DNA from: DASVTR01 sp033855775
GTDB lineage: Bacteria > Acidobacteriota > Blastocatellia > Pyrinomonadales > Pyrinomonadaceae
DNA: 10,015 bases
Direction of reading: 5' to 3'
NCBI GenBank assembly: GCA_033855775.1
Contig: JAWVFT010000117.1
Coordinates: 1-10,015 of the forward strand
Under the pieces are notes generated by a model. It had not been told where the DNA came from and ran no database searches. It was given only the letters and a program-made list of their open reading frames with translations. The position numbers and the translations under genes were made by a program. Positions 1 to 5,657 of this stretch are shown here, in pieces (the first letter of the stretch is position 1; each line of letters begins with the position of its first letter).

Positions 1-1
1 C

Positions 2-367
2 AATGCTGAAGACTTTAATCCGGCCGAAGCTTACAGAGAGTTCTTTAATGAGTACTTGGGGAGACTAAAAAAAAGGAATCCGCCCAAACGCCCTAAAGTT
101 GGCCGTCCAAGTGTGTTTGATGTAACAGACGAAGAGAAAAGGATTGTCGCTGAAAGGCTCCAACAAGAGCGGACAGCCCGACGAGAAAAGAAAGATTCTG
201 AAGGGAAATCAACCTACAGAAGCTATGTCGGCAAGGGATTTTGGCCGGACTTGGCGGATGAGTTACGCCCCGGTGCTCCGAAGGAGTTTGCAGAAGTCTT
301 GAGAAAAGCTACCAACTCACCTATCAAGTCGAAGAAAAGGCCGAGTAGAAAAAGTTCAAAGCGGTAA
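2..367 (+). CDS. C-terminal part of a basic hypothetical protein, cut by the window edge
   Basis: The frame is open from base 2 to the TAA at 365-367. The TTG at 56 is merely the first start-like codon, so the true start lies outside the window; the preceding residues (NAEDFNPAEAYREFFNEYL) fit the same helical, charged protein. About 121 residues are visible. They contain a GRPS turn near the middle, a charged helix (TDEEKRIVAERLQQE), and a tail rich in Lys, Arg and Ser that suggests nucleic acid or membrane-surface contact. I do not recognise the family. Base composition is about 46% GC, clearly lower than the genes to the right and closer to the DNA beyond the tRNA. The gene may therefore be a host gene or later-acquired cargo at the element's edge. 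The stop codon lies inside the first of the inverted half-sites that follow. Confidence 0.6.
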   Translation, partial: NAEDFNPAEAYREFFNEYLGRLKKRNPPKRPKVGRPSVFDVTDEEKRIVAERLQQERTARREKKDSEGKSTYRSYVGKGFWPDLADELRPGAPKEFAEVLRKATNSPIKSKKRPSRKSSKR

Positions 368-437
368 AATTATCCTACCGTTTTAATTTTACCGGAATGA
401 TTCCGGTAAAATTCTTGCCAACAAAAATAATTTTACC
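362..437. repeat. Palindrome and alternating inverted half-sites (CGGTAAAATT / AATTTTACCG)
   Basis: Four copies of a nine-base unit alternate in orientation: GGTAAAATT at 363-371, AATTTTACC at 385-393, GGTAAAATT at 405-413 and AATTTTACC at 429-437. Copies two and three form a perfect 29-bp palindrome (385-413, 14-base arms around G399). Copies one and two form a 10-base inverted repeat with a 13-base spacer. Same-orientation copies are 42 and 44 bases apart, about four helical turns. The layout fits cooperative binding of a dimeric regulator upstream of the long rightward gene series, or a recombination or replication site. It is not a classical terminator, because the T run precedes the stem and the A run follows it. 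The repeat is directly seen; the role is inferred. Confidence 0.75.
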
Positions 438-440
438 ACG

Positions 441-469
441 ATGACGGCCACTTAAAATTCAAATACAGT
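441..469 (+). promoter_or_regulatory. Weak sigma70-like promoter candidate for the rightward genes
   Basis: ATGACG at 441-446 (like TTGACA), a 17-base spacer and TACAGT at 464-469 (like TATAAT) lie just before the gene starting at 479. A competing -10 is TAAAAT at 453-458. Both matches are partial. The site is adjacent to the palindromic array, where a repressor could act. If 464-469 is the -10, the transcript would start very close to the ATG at 479 and be nearly leaderless, which would fit the missing ribosome binding site there. Confidence 0.2.
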
Positions 470-478
470 CTCCGCGTC

Positions 479-859
479 ATGGCAAGGAACCGAAGAATCT
501 GGACGCCAGAGCAAGCCGAGAGTCACCAGCGCCGCGCGGTTGCTGCTGCTCTCAACTTGCAGGATGACCCAGACCTTGCCGCCAAGCTTGAAAGCCTGTC
601 GCCGGATGAGTACGCCGAGCGTCGGGGCATTCAGGTAATCCAAAACCCTTCGACACGGAGAACAAACACAATGGCACTCAAAGACTACTCGGAACTGCTC
701 GAAATTTGTGAAAAGCCTTGGAACGCGATTGACGATCCCGAAGACGCGTCAAGGGCAGAGCTTGAAGCCGCGATGACTGAATTTTTCGACGCGCTGAATG
801 AGTTCGACCCGGAGCGTTTTCCCTACGAAGACGACGAAGAAGATACGCCGGAGAATTAA
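479..859 (+). CDS. Small acidic hypothetical protein (126 aa)
   Basis: The protein starts with a basic stretch (MARNRRIWTPEQ) and has a helical N-terminal part ending in the turn LSPDEYAERRG and a short strand IQVIQNP. From residue 65 it continues as a helical acidic domain with a strongly acidic tail (YEDDEEDTPEN). No known family is recognised. The ATG at 479 has no visible Shine-Dalgarno site. An in-frame ATG at 671 is preceded by GGAG at 657-660, so a shorter product (residues 65-126) is possible as the main or an additional form. It is the first GC-rich gene after the palindromic array, and its stop is one base from the next start, so the two are probably cotranscribed and translationally coupled. 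A DNA-mimic or regulatory role could be imagined from the acidity but is not supported further. Confidence 0.65.
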   Translation: MARNRRIWTPEQAESHQRRAVAAALNLQDDPDLAAKLESLSPDEYAERRGIQVIQNPSTRRTNTMALKDYSELLEICEKPWNAIDDPEDASRAELEAAMTEFFDALNEFDPERFPYEDDEEDTPEN

Positions 860-860
860 C

Positions 861-1097
861 GTGTCCCGCCGCCTTCGCATAGCAATCACTTTCGGCAACG
901 GCCCGCCTCACTTCTTCGAGCAGGAGTTCAGCGCGGAGACGATGGACGATGAAGCAGACGCGCTCCAAGTGGCCGTGCGCGCCTTCTCCAATGCCTTTAA
1001 CGGAAGACTGAGAAAGCTACGCCGCGACCGCGCTCGTCGCTTGGAGCTTCTCGCGCAAGGCGCGAAAACGGAATGCACGGTTTCAGCGAGTAAATAA
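861..1097 (+). CDS. Small hypothetical protein (78 aa), GTG start
   Basis: I chose the GTG at 861 because GGAG at 850-853 lies seven bases before it and the upstream gene ends at 859. The in-frame ATG at 798 would overlap that gene by 62 bases. The product begins with a basic beta strand (RRLRIAITF), then a loop (GNGPPHFFEQEF) and a long helix that becomes very basic (GRLRKLRRDRARRLELL). No family is recognised. The basic helix could contact nucleic acid or a partner. It pairs in sequence with the acidic protein just upstream, so a two-protein complex is conceivable but unproven. Confidence 0.6.
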   Translation: MSRRLRIAITFGNGPPHFFEQEFSAETMDDEADALQVAVRAFSNAFNGRLRKLRRDRARRLELLAQGAKTECTVSASK

Positions 1098-1105
1098 CGG
1101 CTCAT

Positions 1106-1120
1106 GCGCGCGTCGCGCGC
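1106..1120. repeat. GC-only palindrome GCGCGCG-T-CGCGCGC
   Basis: Seven-base arms flank a single T in the 63-base gap between two genes. It can fold in RNA as a short hairpin but has no T run after it. It may simply reflect GC-rich sequence, or modulate readthrough to the 440-residue protein gene. If translation of that gene began at the ATG at 1104, the palindrome would be coding. Confidence 0.4.
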
Positions 1121-1160
1121 GGGTGCATACACGGCTCAGCTAACGAGAACAGGACACGCT

Positions 1161-2483
1161 ATGGAATTGGAAATGGACACGCCGGGAAGTGGCTCAGCGT
1201 CACGCGGCGGCATTAGCTTGCGGACGGATGTTTTCTTCCTTCCAGAGTTTTACTCCAACAGCCCGCTTGCGGGGCGCAGCGACCAAAACTCAGGACGCCG
1301 GAAGGTCGGCAGCTTGAGCGACACTCAGGATTTGGAAGGCACGGTTCGCAAACTGGCGACGGGGCCGGGCGCATACTTCGCGGAATGTCGCGCGGGACGT
1401 GACTTGATTGACAGCAACGTTTTCGAGTTAAAGCCCAAAGGTCAATCACTCGAAATAGAATCGTCGCGTCCGTCCTCTGTAACGCAGTCTCAGACCGCGC
1501 CCGCCCCTCAAGCAGCGCAGCAGCCTGAAGCTTCGTCGGCGCAATCAATCAACGCGACGACCGAAACGATACGAGCGACCAAAGAGCTTTTGAAAGAGGT
1601 CGCGCCGCCTGCTCAGCAACCCGCCCCGCCGCAACTAACGGAGGAACGGATAGCGGAGATCGTCGCGCGTGAGTTTGCAAAGCACGCGCCGCAGCCGACC
1701 ACGGCACAGCCTGACCCGTTCGCCTTCATCGAGCGTGCGCTTGACGTTACGCAGAGGCTACAGCCGAAGCAAGCGGAACGCGCAGACTCAGCCGACGAGC
1801 AGTTAGATAAAACCGTTTCGATGTTCGACAAGATAACTCAGATTGCGGAGCGCATCAGCCCGCAGCAGGGCGGCGGCGATGGTTGGATGGGTGGCGTCGC
1901 CAGCATCCTTAATGCGCTCGGAGCGCGCGAGATTGTTCCGACCATTACCGGCGTCGTCGCTAACGCGCTCATGCAGCGCGGCATTCAGTTGCCGGGAGGG
2001 ATAACAGCCGGGACGCCGGGAGCAGGCCAGCCGAACGGGATGCACCCGCAAGGAATGACCGCCCCGCCGCTGTCAATGTCTGCTCCGTCGCCTGCAATCG
2101 AAGAGATGCCGGAGGATGACGACAAGCTGACGTTCGAGGGGCTGATGGAGAATTACAAAATCTCTATCGTCAACGGCGAGACGCCGGAAGAGAGCATCAA
2201 CGATACGGTTATCTTCATCGTGGAGAATCCAGAGTTTCAGCAAACGGTTGAGCAGATATTGAACTTGCCCAACGGGAATTTGCTAATGATGCTTTCGCAG
2301 GCGACGGGCGCGAATCTCTCCATTCTCAAGAACGCCGACAAGTTTATTGACGGATTGAAGAAAGGCGTGCGCGCTCGCCTCGCGCCCGCGCCGGTCGAAG
2401 TCGCGCCGGTCGCGCCGTCAGCGAACGGCAGCAACGGGAACAACGGGATGCACACAGCGGCAAGCGAAGCAACGACCGCGTAA
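1161..2483 (+). CDS. Hypothetical multidomain protein (440 aa) with P/Q/A-rich linkers
   Basis: The ATG at 1161 has AGGA six bases before it; the earlier in-frame ATG at 1104 has no ribosome site. Visible parts: residues 18-95 look like a compact beta-rich domain (RTDVFFLPEF, GPGAYFAECRAG, SNVFELKPKG); 105-185 is low-complexity Pro/Gln/Ala with one charged helix (TEERIAEIVAREFAKHA); 186-235 is helical; 240-275 is a hydrophobic or amphipathic stretch (WMGGVASILNALGAR, TITGVVANALMQ). A second Gly/Pro/Met-rich linker follows, then an acidic helical domain at 315-405 and an Ala/Pro/Asn tail. No P-loop or catalytic motif is visible. It stands immediately before the tail-anchored gene block and is probably coexpressed with it. 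A scaffold, adaptor or minor structural role is a guess; it does not look like a capsid jelly roll or an ATPase. Confidence 0.7.
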   Translation: MELEMDTPGSGSASRGGISLRTDVFFLPEFYSNSPLAGRSDQNSGRRKVGSLSDTQDLEGTVRKLATGPGAYFAECRAGRDLIDSNVFELKPKGQSLEIESSRPSSVTQSQTAPAPQAAQQPEASSAQSINATTETIRATKELLKEVAPPAQQPAPPQLTEERIAEIVAREFAKHAPQPTTAQPDPFAFIERALDVTQRLQPKQAERADSADEQLDKTVSMFDKITQIAERISPQQGGGDGWMGGVASILNALGAREIVPTITGVVANALMQRGIQLPGGITAGTPGAGQPNGMHPQGMTAPPLSMSAPSPAIEEMPEDDDKLTFEGLMENYKISIVNGETPEESINDTVIFIVENPEFQQTVEQILNLPNGNLLMMLSQATGANLSILKNADKFIDGLKKGVRARLAPAPVEVAPVAPSANGSNGNNGMHTAASEATTA

Positions 2484-2494
2484 GAGGTTCAATC

Positions 2495-3148
2495 ATGCAA
2501 AGACTAGACGCAGAGAGCGGAGCGATTTACGAGCAGACCGAAGACGGCGAATTTTTTGTGCGCTATTGCACGCCGGAAGAATCAGCTTTCTATGGCGAGA
2601 TGCTATTCAACGCGGGCAAGGTTGGTTCGGGCATGTCTGGACTCGCGCAGCAGCGACCGCGCGGCATGGGCGACCCGACAATTTTCCCCGGCACTAATCC
2701 CTTGAGCGTTCTGAACAGCGGCAGCATTTTTTCAATCAACCCGATTGCCGCAGGCGTGAGCGCGGCCCAGAACACCTTGCCGAGCCTGTCCACTGTGGCG
2801 AACGGCGCGATGCCGTCCGTCAGGACTCTACAGGCCGCTCTTAATGCTCTTCCCTCATCGCTGCCGCGCCTCACAGTTGATGGCGTCATGGGGCCGAGGA
2901 CGACGGCCCGCATCGCCGAGTACTATCGGCTCAACGGAATGGTTATGACCGGCACGGTGAGCGCGGCGGTTGCGAATCGCATCGTCGCGGCGGGCGTGGC
3001 GGCTGGCGGTGGCAATCCTGCCCCGTCGAATAATCCGAACAACTACCCCGGCACGTTCGGCGTGGCCCCGCCGTCGAGCAGCACAAACTGGTGGCTCTAC
3101 GGCGGACTGGCGGCTGTCGTTCTGGCGTTTGTGATGAAGCATGGCTAA
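2495..3148 (+). CDS. Peptidoglycan-binding, C-terminally membrane-anchored protein (217 aa)
   Basis: AGAGG at 2483-2487 is seven bases before the ATG. The N-terminal 40 residues are polar (IYEQTEDGEFFVRYCTPEES). Two GM-containing turns follow (GSGMSGL at 44-50, RGMGD at 56-60). Residues 107-166 match the PG_binding_1 pattern: a helix VRTLQAALNAL, then LTVDGVMGPRTTARI, the hallmark D-G-x-x-G-P-x-T turn. A Gly/Pro/Asn/Ser linker leads to a single hydrophobic segment (WWLYGGLAAVVLAFVM, 198-213) and a short basic end KHG. No signal peptide is seen, so the protein looks tail-anchored. With the M15 peptidase six bases downstream it likely forms a wall-binding and wall-cutting pair at a membrane. 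The PG-binding call rests on the motif; localisation is inferred. Confidence 0.75.
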   Translation: MQRLDAESGAIYEQTEDGEFFVRYCTPEESAFYGEMLFNAGKVGSGMSGLAQQRPRGMGDPTIFPGTNPLSVLNSGSIFSINPIAAGVSAAQNTLPSLSTVANGAMPSVRTLQAALNALPSSLPRLTVDGVMGPRTTARIAEYYRLNGMVMTGTVSAAVANRIVAAGVAAGGGNPAPSNNPNNYPGTFGVAPPSSSTNWWLYGGLAAVVLAFVMKHG

Positions 3149-3153
3149 GCGAA

Positions 3154-3612
3154 ATGGACGCCAACAGCAGAGCATTGCTTTCGACGGTTGTGCCGGAGCT
3201 TCAGCGGCGAGTGCTGGCGACGGAGCAAGCCTGCAACGCGCAGGGCGTCTCCATCGTGATGCACTCAGGCCGGAGGACATACGCGCAGCAACTTGCTCTC
3301 TGGAACGCTCGCGCGAGTAATCCGAATCCGGCCGCAAGGCCGGGAACGTCGCGCCATGAAACCGGACTCGCGGTTGACATGACGCCAAGCCCGCGAACGA
3401 CAGCCGCATGGAATGTCTTGTGGAACGCGGCGAGCAACGCAGGGTTAGCGCTCGGAAAGAATTTTTCAAGGTCTGACCCGCCGCACTTCGAGTTGCCGAG
3501 CGGAGCGACCGACGAGGCGACCGCAGGCGCGATTGGCTTCGATGTCTCATCCATCCCGCCAGAGGGAATAGCTCTTGCGGCTGTGGCTCTGATTATTATT
3601 TTGATTCTGTGA
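3154..3612 (+). CDS. M15-family zinc peptidase (endolysin-like) with C-terminal membrane anchor (152 aa)
   Basis: This is probably a D-Ala-D-Ala carboxypeptidase or L-Ala-D-Glu endopeptidase that cuts peptidoglycan cross-bridge peptides. The M15 motifs are complete: SGRRT at 38-42 (substrate-binding Arg), SRHETGLAVD with zinc ligands His68 and Asp75, and DPPHFE with the Asp108 catalytic position three residues before zinc ligand His111. The His-x6-Asp and Asp-x2-His spacing is that of phage endolysins such as T5 L-alanoyl-D-glutamate peptidase. Unlike those soluble enzymes it ends in a hydrophobic run (GIALAAVALIIILIL) that reaches the last residue. I chose the ATG at 3154, just after the previous stop, because the longer in-frame version would overlap the preceding gene's transmembrane codons. 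A virion or envelope-bound wall-penetration enzyme fits better than a free endolysin. No holin is evident. Confidence 0.85.
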   Translation: MDANSRALLSTVVPELQRRVLATEQACNAQGVSIVMHSGRRTYAQQLALWNARASNPNPAARPGTSRHETGLAVDMTPSPRTTAAWNVLWNAASNAGLALGKNFSRSDPPHFELPSGATDEATAGAIGFDVSSIPPEGIALAAVALIIILIL

Positions 3613-3625
3613 AGGAGTAAAGAGT

Positions 3626-4063
3626 ATGCAGGCGAGCGCACTAACTTATGCCCGACATCGGGCGCAGCAGCAGGGCATGGGCGGGCTTGGAGCGGCGACG
3701 ATTTACAACACGCACAATTTGCCGCCCGGCTACACGCAAAACTCTGCGGGCCAGATTTTCGACCGCAGCGGAAATCTGTTCTATGACCCTTATTCGGTTG
3801 ACACGCGAGAGCTTCTGACAGGTCAGGGCGGCAACACCTACACGCAAAATCTGTTCGCGCAGCTTAACGCGGCCACGCCGACCTTGACGCCCGCGCAGCA
3901 AGCGGCCCTTCTCGCCGCGCAGCAGCAAGGCAATCTCGCCACCGCAGGAGTGAGCGGGGCGGGGATTCAAATCGGAGGCTTGACGGTTAGCTGGCCCATG
4001 CTGGCAATCGTCGGCGTCGGCATCTACCTGCTTCAACGTCCCGGCATCACAACGCGGAAATAA
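3626..4063 (+). CDS. Tail-anchored hypothetical protein A (145 aa), candidate structural protein
   Basis: AAGGAG at 3612-3617 gives a strong ribosome site eight bases before the ATG. A basic N-terminus is followed by the signature QGMGGLG (16-22), a Tyr/Asn/Gly-rich beta-like region (IFDRSGNLFYDP), a Gln/Ala-rich helix (TPAQQAALLAAQQQG) and a conserved module ending in a membrane segment, SWPMLAIVGVGIYLLQRPG, with ITTRK after it. The last ~45 residues are nearly the same as in the next protein. No signal peptide is seen. Size, anchor and duplication suggest a membrane-embedded virion or appendage subunit. No database family is recognised. Confidence 0.75.
   Translation: MQASALTYARHRAQQQGMGGLGAATIYNTHNLPPGYTQNSAGQIFDRSGNLFYDPYSVDTRELLTGQGGNTYTQNLFAQLNAATPTLTPAQQAALLAAQQQGNLATAGVSGAGIQIGGLTVSWPMLAIVGVGIYLLQRPGITTRK
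3911..4044 (+). repeat. Duplicated C-terminal module, copy 1
   Basis: This 134-base stretch aligns without gaps to 4527-4660. Both encode AAQQQG, a variable AG-rich spacer, QIGG-x-T-x-SWPMLA and VGVGIYLLQRPG. Differences are mostly silent or conservative, which indicates an in-frame duplication kept under protein-level selection. Confidence 0.85.
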
Positions 4064-4088
4064 GCGACGCTCCGCAGAGGTAAAAGCT

Positions 4089-4676
4089 ATGCAATCAAAT
4101 TCTATGTGGCGGCAGCGCGCAGGGCTGAATGGCGTTAGCCGTGGCATGGGCGCGCTCGGAACCGACCCGCACGAAGTTGGCCACTCTGTGCTCTTCCCCG
4201 GCATCACCGTTACTCCCGGCAATATCCCGTGGCTGATAGGCAGCGACGGGACGGTTTACGGAACGACCCCCGGCGCATCTCCAAGCTCGACAGGCGGGCA
4301 GACGACGAGCAACACGCCAACGAGCACGCAGACGCGCCCGCGCACGGTCGGCAACAGCAATTCCGGCACAAGCATTTGGGATAGGTTGACGCCCATCATC
4401 GGGGCGGGCCTGACCGTGCTTAACAACTACGTCGTGACTCGTCCCGGCGCGAATCCGGTCGCGGTGGCACAGTTGTCGAACGGCCAGCAGTATCAACAGC
4501 AGTTGACGCAGGCGCAGCTTCAACAGCTTGCCGCGCAGCAGCAAGGCACTTTCGCCAGCGCGGGCGCGGACAGCAGCGGCCTGCAAATCGGAGGCATGAC
4601 GATTAGCTGGCCCATGCTCGCCGTCGTCGGCGTTGGTATCTATCTTTTACAGCGTCCCGGTTACACGCGGAGGTGA
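4089..4676 (+). CDS. Tail-anchored hypothetical protein B (195 aa), paralogue of the preceding protein
   Basis: AGAGG at 4076-4080 is eight bases before the ATG. The basic N-terminus (MWRQRAGLNG) precedes the signature RGMGALG (18-24). A strand-rich part (LFPGITVTPGNIPWLIGSDG) is followed by a Ser/Thr/Gly linker (60-95) and a first hydrophobic segment at 96-116 (IWDRLTPIIGAGLTVLNNYV) that ends in TRPG, echoing the C-terminal QRPG. A Gln-rich stretch (QQYQQQLTQAQLQQLAAQQQ) leads to the duplicated C-terminal module with SWPMLAVVGVGIYLLQRPG and a terminal YTRR. It may therefore cross or dip into the membrane twice. The N-terminal halves of proteins A and B are not similar beyond the signature, so different heads share one anchor. 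Confidence 0.75.
   Translation: MQSNSMWRQRAGLNGVSRGMGALGTDPHEVGHSVLFPGITVTPGNIPWLIGSDGTVYGTTPGASPSSTGGQTTSNTPTSTQTRPRTVGNSNSGTSIWDRLTPIIGAGLTVLNNYVVTRPGANPVAVAQLSNGQQYQQQLTQAQLQQLAAQQQGTFASAGADSSGLQIGGMTISWPMLAVVGVGIYLLQRPGYTRR
4527..4660 (+). repeat. Duplicated C-terminal module, copy 2
   Basis: This is the ungapped partner of 3911-4044. The copies lie 616 bases apart in consecutive genes and could recombine in frame, fusing the head of protein A to the tail of protein B and removing the gene between the junctions. Confidence 0.85.
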
Positions 4677-4680
4677 TGAA

Positions 4681-5043
4681 GTGCAGATGATGACCGTTGA
4701 GGAGAAAATCGCGGAGCTTCGCCGGAACATACAGACCGGAGGCGTGGAGTTTCGAGTGTTGCCGGAGGTTCGCGCCAAGCTGGACGACATTGCGAAACGC
4801 GCTGCGGAGTTGTGCGCCGAAATGTTGACGATAGCAGACGCGGAGGCGATGCGGCTGGCGTCGTCGCCGGAAGAAGCGAACGCAATCTTGCAGGCTCTCT
4901 CCATGTACAGCCTCCGCACGCAAAGCGAGTGGGCGTTGCAAGTCACGCCGGAGCTTGCCGCCGCGCCTTCAGAGAACGGCGACGATCCAAACGCGAACGA
5001 CCGCGACGATGTTTTGAGCGCGTCGCAATTATCCGAGGGCTGA
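4681..5043 (+). CDS. Helical, soluble hypothetical protein (120 aa), GTG start
   Basis: A near-perfect ribosome site, GGAGGTGAT at 4669-4677, overlaps the stop of the preceding gene (TGA 4674-4676). It sits at ideal distance from the GTG at 4681; the ATGs at 4687 and 4690 are further away. The product has no membrane segment, unlike its neighbours: helix TVEEKIAELRRNIQ, a short strand VEFRVLPEV, then helices (KLDDIAKRAAELCAEML, SPEEANAILQALSMYS) and an acidic Asn/Asp-rich tail. No family is recognised. Lying inside the tail-anchored block and strongly translated, it may be an assembly factor or an inner partner of those proteins. Confidence 0.7.
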   Translation: MQMMTVEEKIAELRRNIQTGGVEFRVLPEVRAKLDDIAKRAAELCAEMLTIADAEAMRLASSPEEANAILQALSMYSLRTQSEWALQVTPELAAAPSENGDDPNANDRDDVLSASQLSEG

Positions 5044-5046
5044 GCT

Positions 5047-5622
5047 ATGAGCATGTACTATCGCAGAGGCGCGGGCATGGGTGAATTGACCCTTGCGGAA
5101 ATCATGCAACAGGGTTTGCGCTCCGGCATCATCGCTGGCGGTTACGCCGGAGCGGTTCCGGCTGGCCGCTCTTTCATCTTCTCGACACTCGCCACGCTGT
5201 CTTGGACTGACACCTTGACGCTGACTAAAGAAGAGACGATGCGCCAGCGCATCTACAGCTACTTGTCCGCGCTCGGAACGTACAGCGGTTTGAATGTCGC
5301 TTTCACTTCGGGCTGGACTTCGGGCGGCATCAAGATAACGGGCAAGACTTTGGTTGCTCGCGTTGACGACAACGACATCTTGATTGATTGTCTTGCGGCC
5401 ATTCGCAGCGCAGGAGCGGACGCCAGCCCCGGCCAGTCAACGATAGCAATCGGGACGAACATCCCCGGCCAGTACACAGGCTCACAGCCGCTCCCCGGCC
5501 AGTACGATGACGGCCAGACCGGACATAACGTGCTGGACTTTCTCAACCCGGCAAACTTTAGCGGCTCGACTCTGGCGATGCTTGTGGCGGGCCTGATTGT
5601 CGTCATCTGGATAAGAGACTAA
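5047..5622 (+). CDS. Tail-anchored hypothetical protein C (191 aa) with PGQ repeats
   Basis: It starts three bases after the previous stop; a second in-frame ATG is at 5053. The N-terminus MSMYYRRGAGMGELT carries the basic residues plus GMGxL signature. Residues 40-135 form a mixed domain (SFIFSTLATLSW, TMRQRIYSYLSALGTYSGLN, GGIKITGKTLVARV, DNDILIDCLAAIRS). A PGQ-repeat region at 128-160 (SPGQS, IPGQYTG, LPGQYDDGQ) leads to a final membrane segment (TLAMLVAGLIVVIWIRD). No signal peptide is seen. The folded domain plus repeat stalk plus anchor would suit a membrane-anchored spike or vertex protein, but this is inference. It closes the tail-anchored block; 35 bases separate it from the next gene. 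Confidence 0.75.
   Translation: MSMYYRRGAGMGELTLAEIMQQGLRSGIIAGGYAGAVPAGRSFIFSTLATLSWTDTLTLTKEETMRQRIYSYLSALGTYSGLNVAFTSGWTSGGIKITGKTLVARVDDNDILIDCLAAIRSAGADASPGQSTIAIGTNIPGQYTGSQPLPGQYDDGQTGHNVLDFLNPANFSGSTLAMLVAGLIVVIWIRD
5427..5503 (+). repeat. CCCCGGCCAGT repeats encoding PGQ units
   Basis: The 11-mer CCCCGGCCAGT occurs at 5427-5437, 5463-5473 and 5493-5503. The last two extend to a 14-base identity, TCCCCGGCCAGTAC. Spacings of 36 and 30 bases keep the reading frame, giving a Pro-Gly-Gln(-Tyr) repeat in the stalk-like part of the encoded protein. Confidence 0.7.
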
Positions 5623-5657
5623 GGCGAGAGCCTGCAAAGAAAGGGAAGGGCAAAGCA

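Noticed and set aside
385..413. 29-bp palindrome read as an intrinsic terminator
   Set aside because: T residues come before the stem and A residues after it on both strands, the reverse of what is needed.
1..478. Left attachment site
   Set aside because: I compared the tRNA 3' end and the sequence after it with the left 478 bases on both strands and found only matches of about five bases (for example GGTAG).
2855..3550. Long - strand open frame (231 codons)
   Set aside because: It is opposite the PG-binding and M15 genes, is extremely Arg/Ser-rich and crosses two well-supported gene ends.
3641..4586. - strand open frames of 193 and 163 codons
   Set aside because: They mirror the two paralogous tail-anchored genes, whose protein-level conservation and ribosome sites settle the + strand as coding.
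5427..5503. Short repeats considered as a CRISPR array or iterons
   Set aside because: The units are 11 bases, keep the reading frame and encode PGQ within a well-supported gene, so they are protein repeats.
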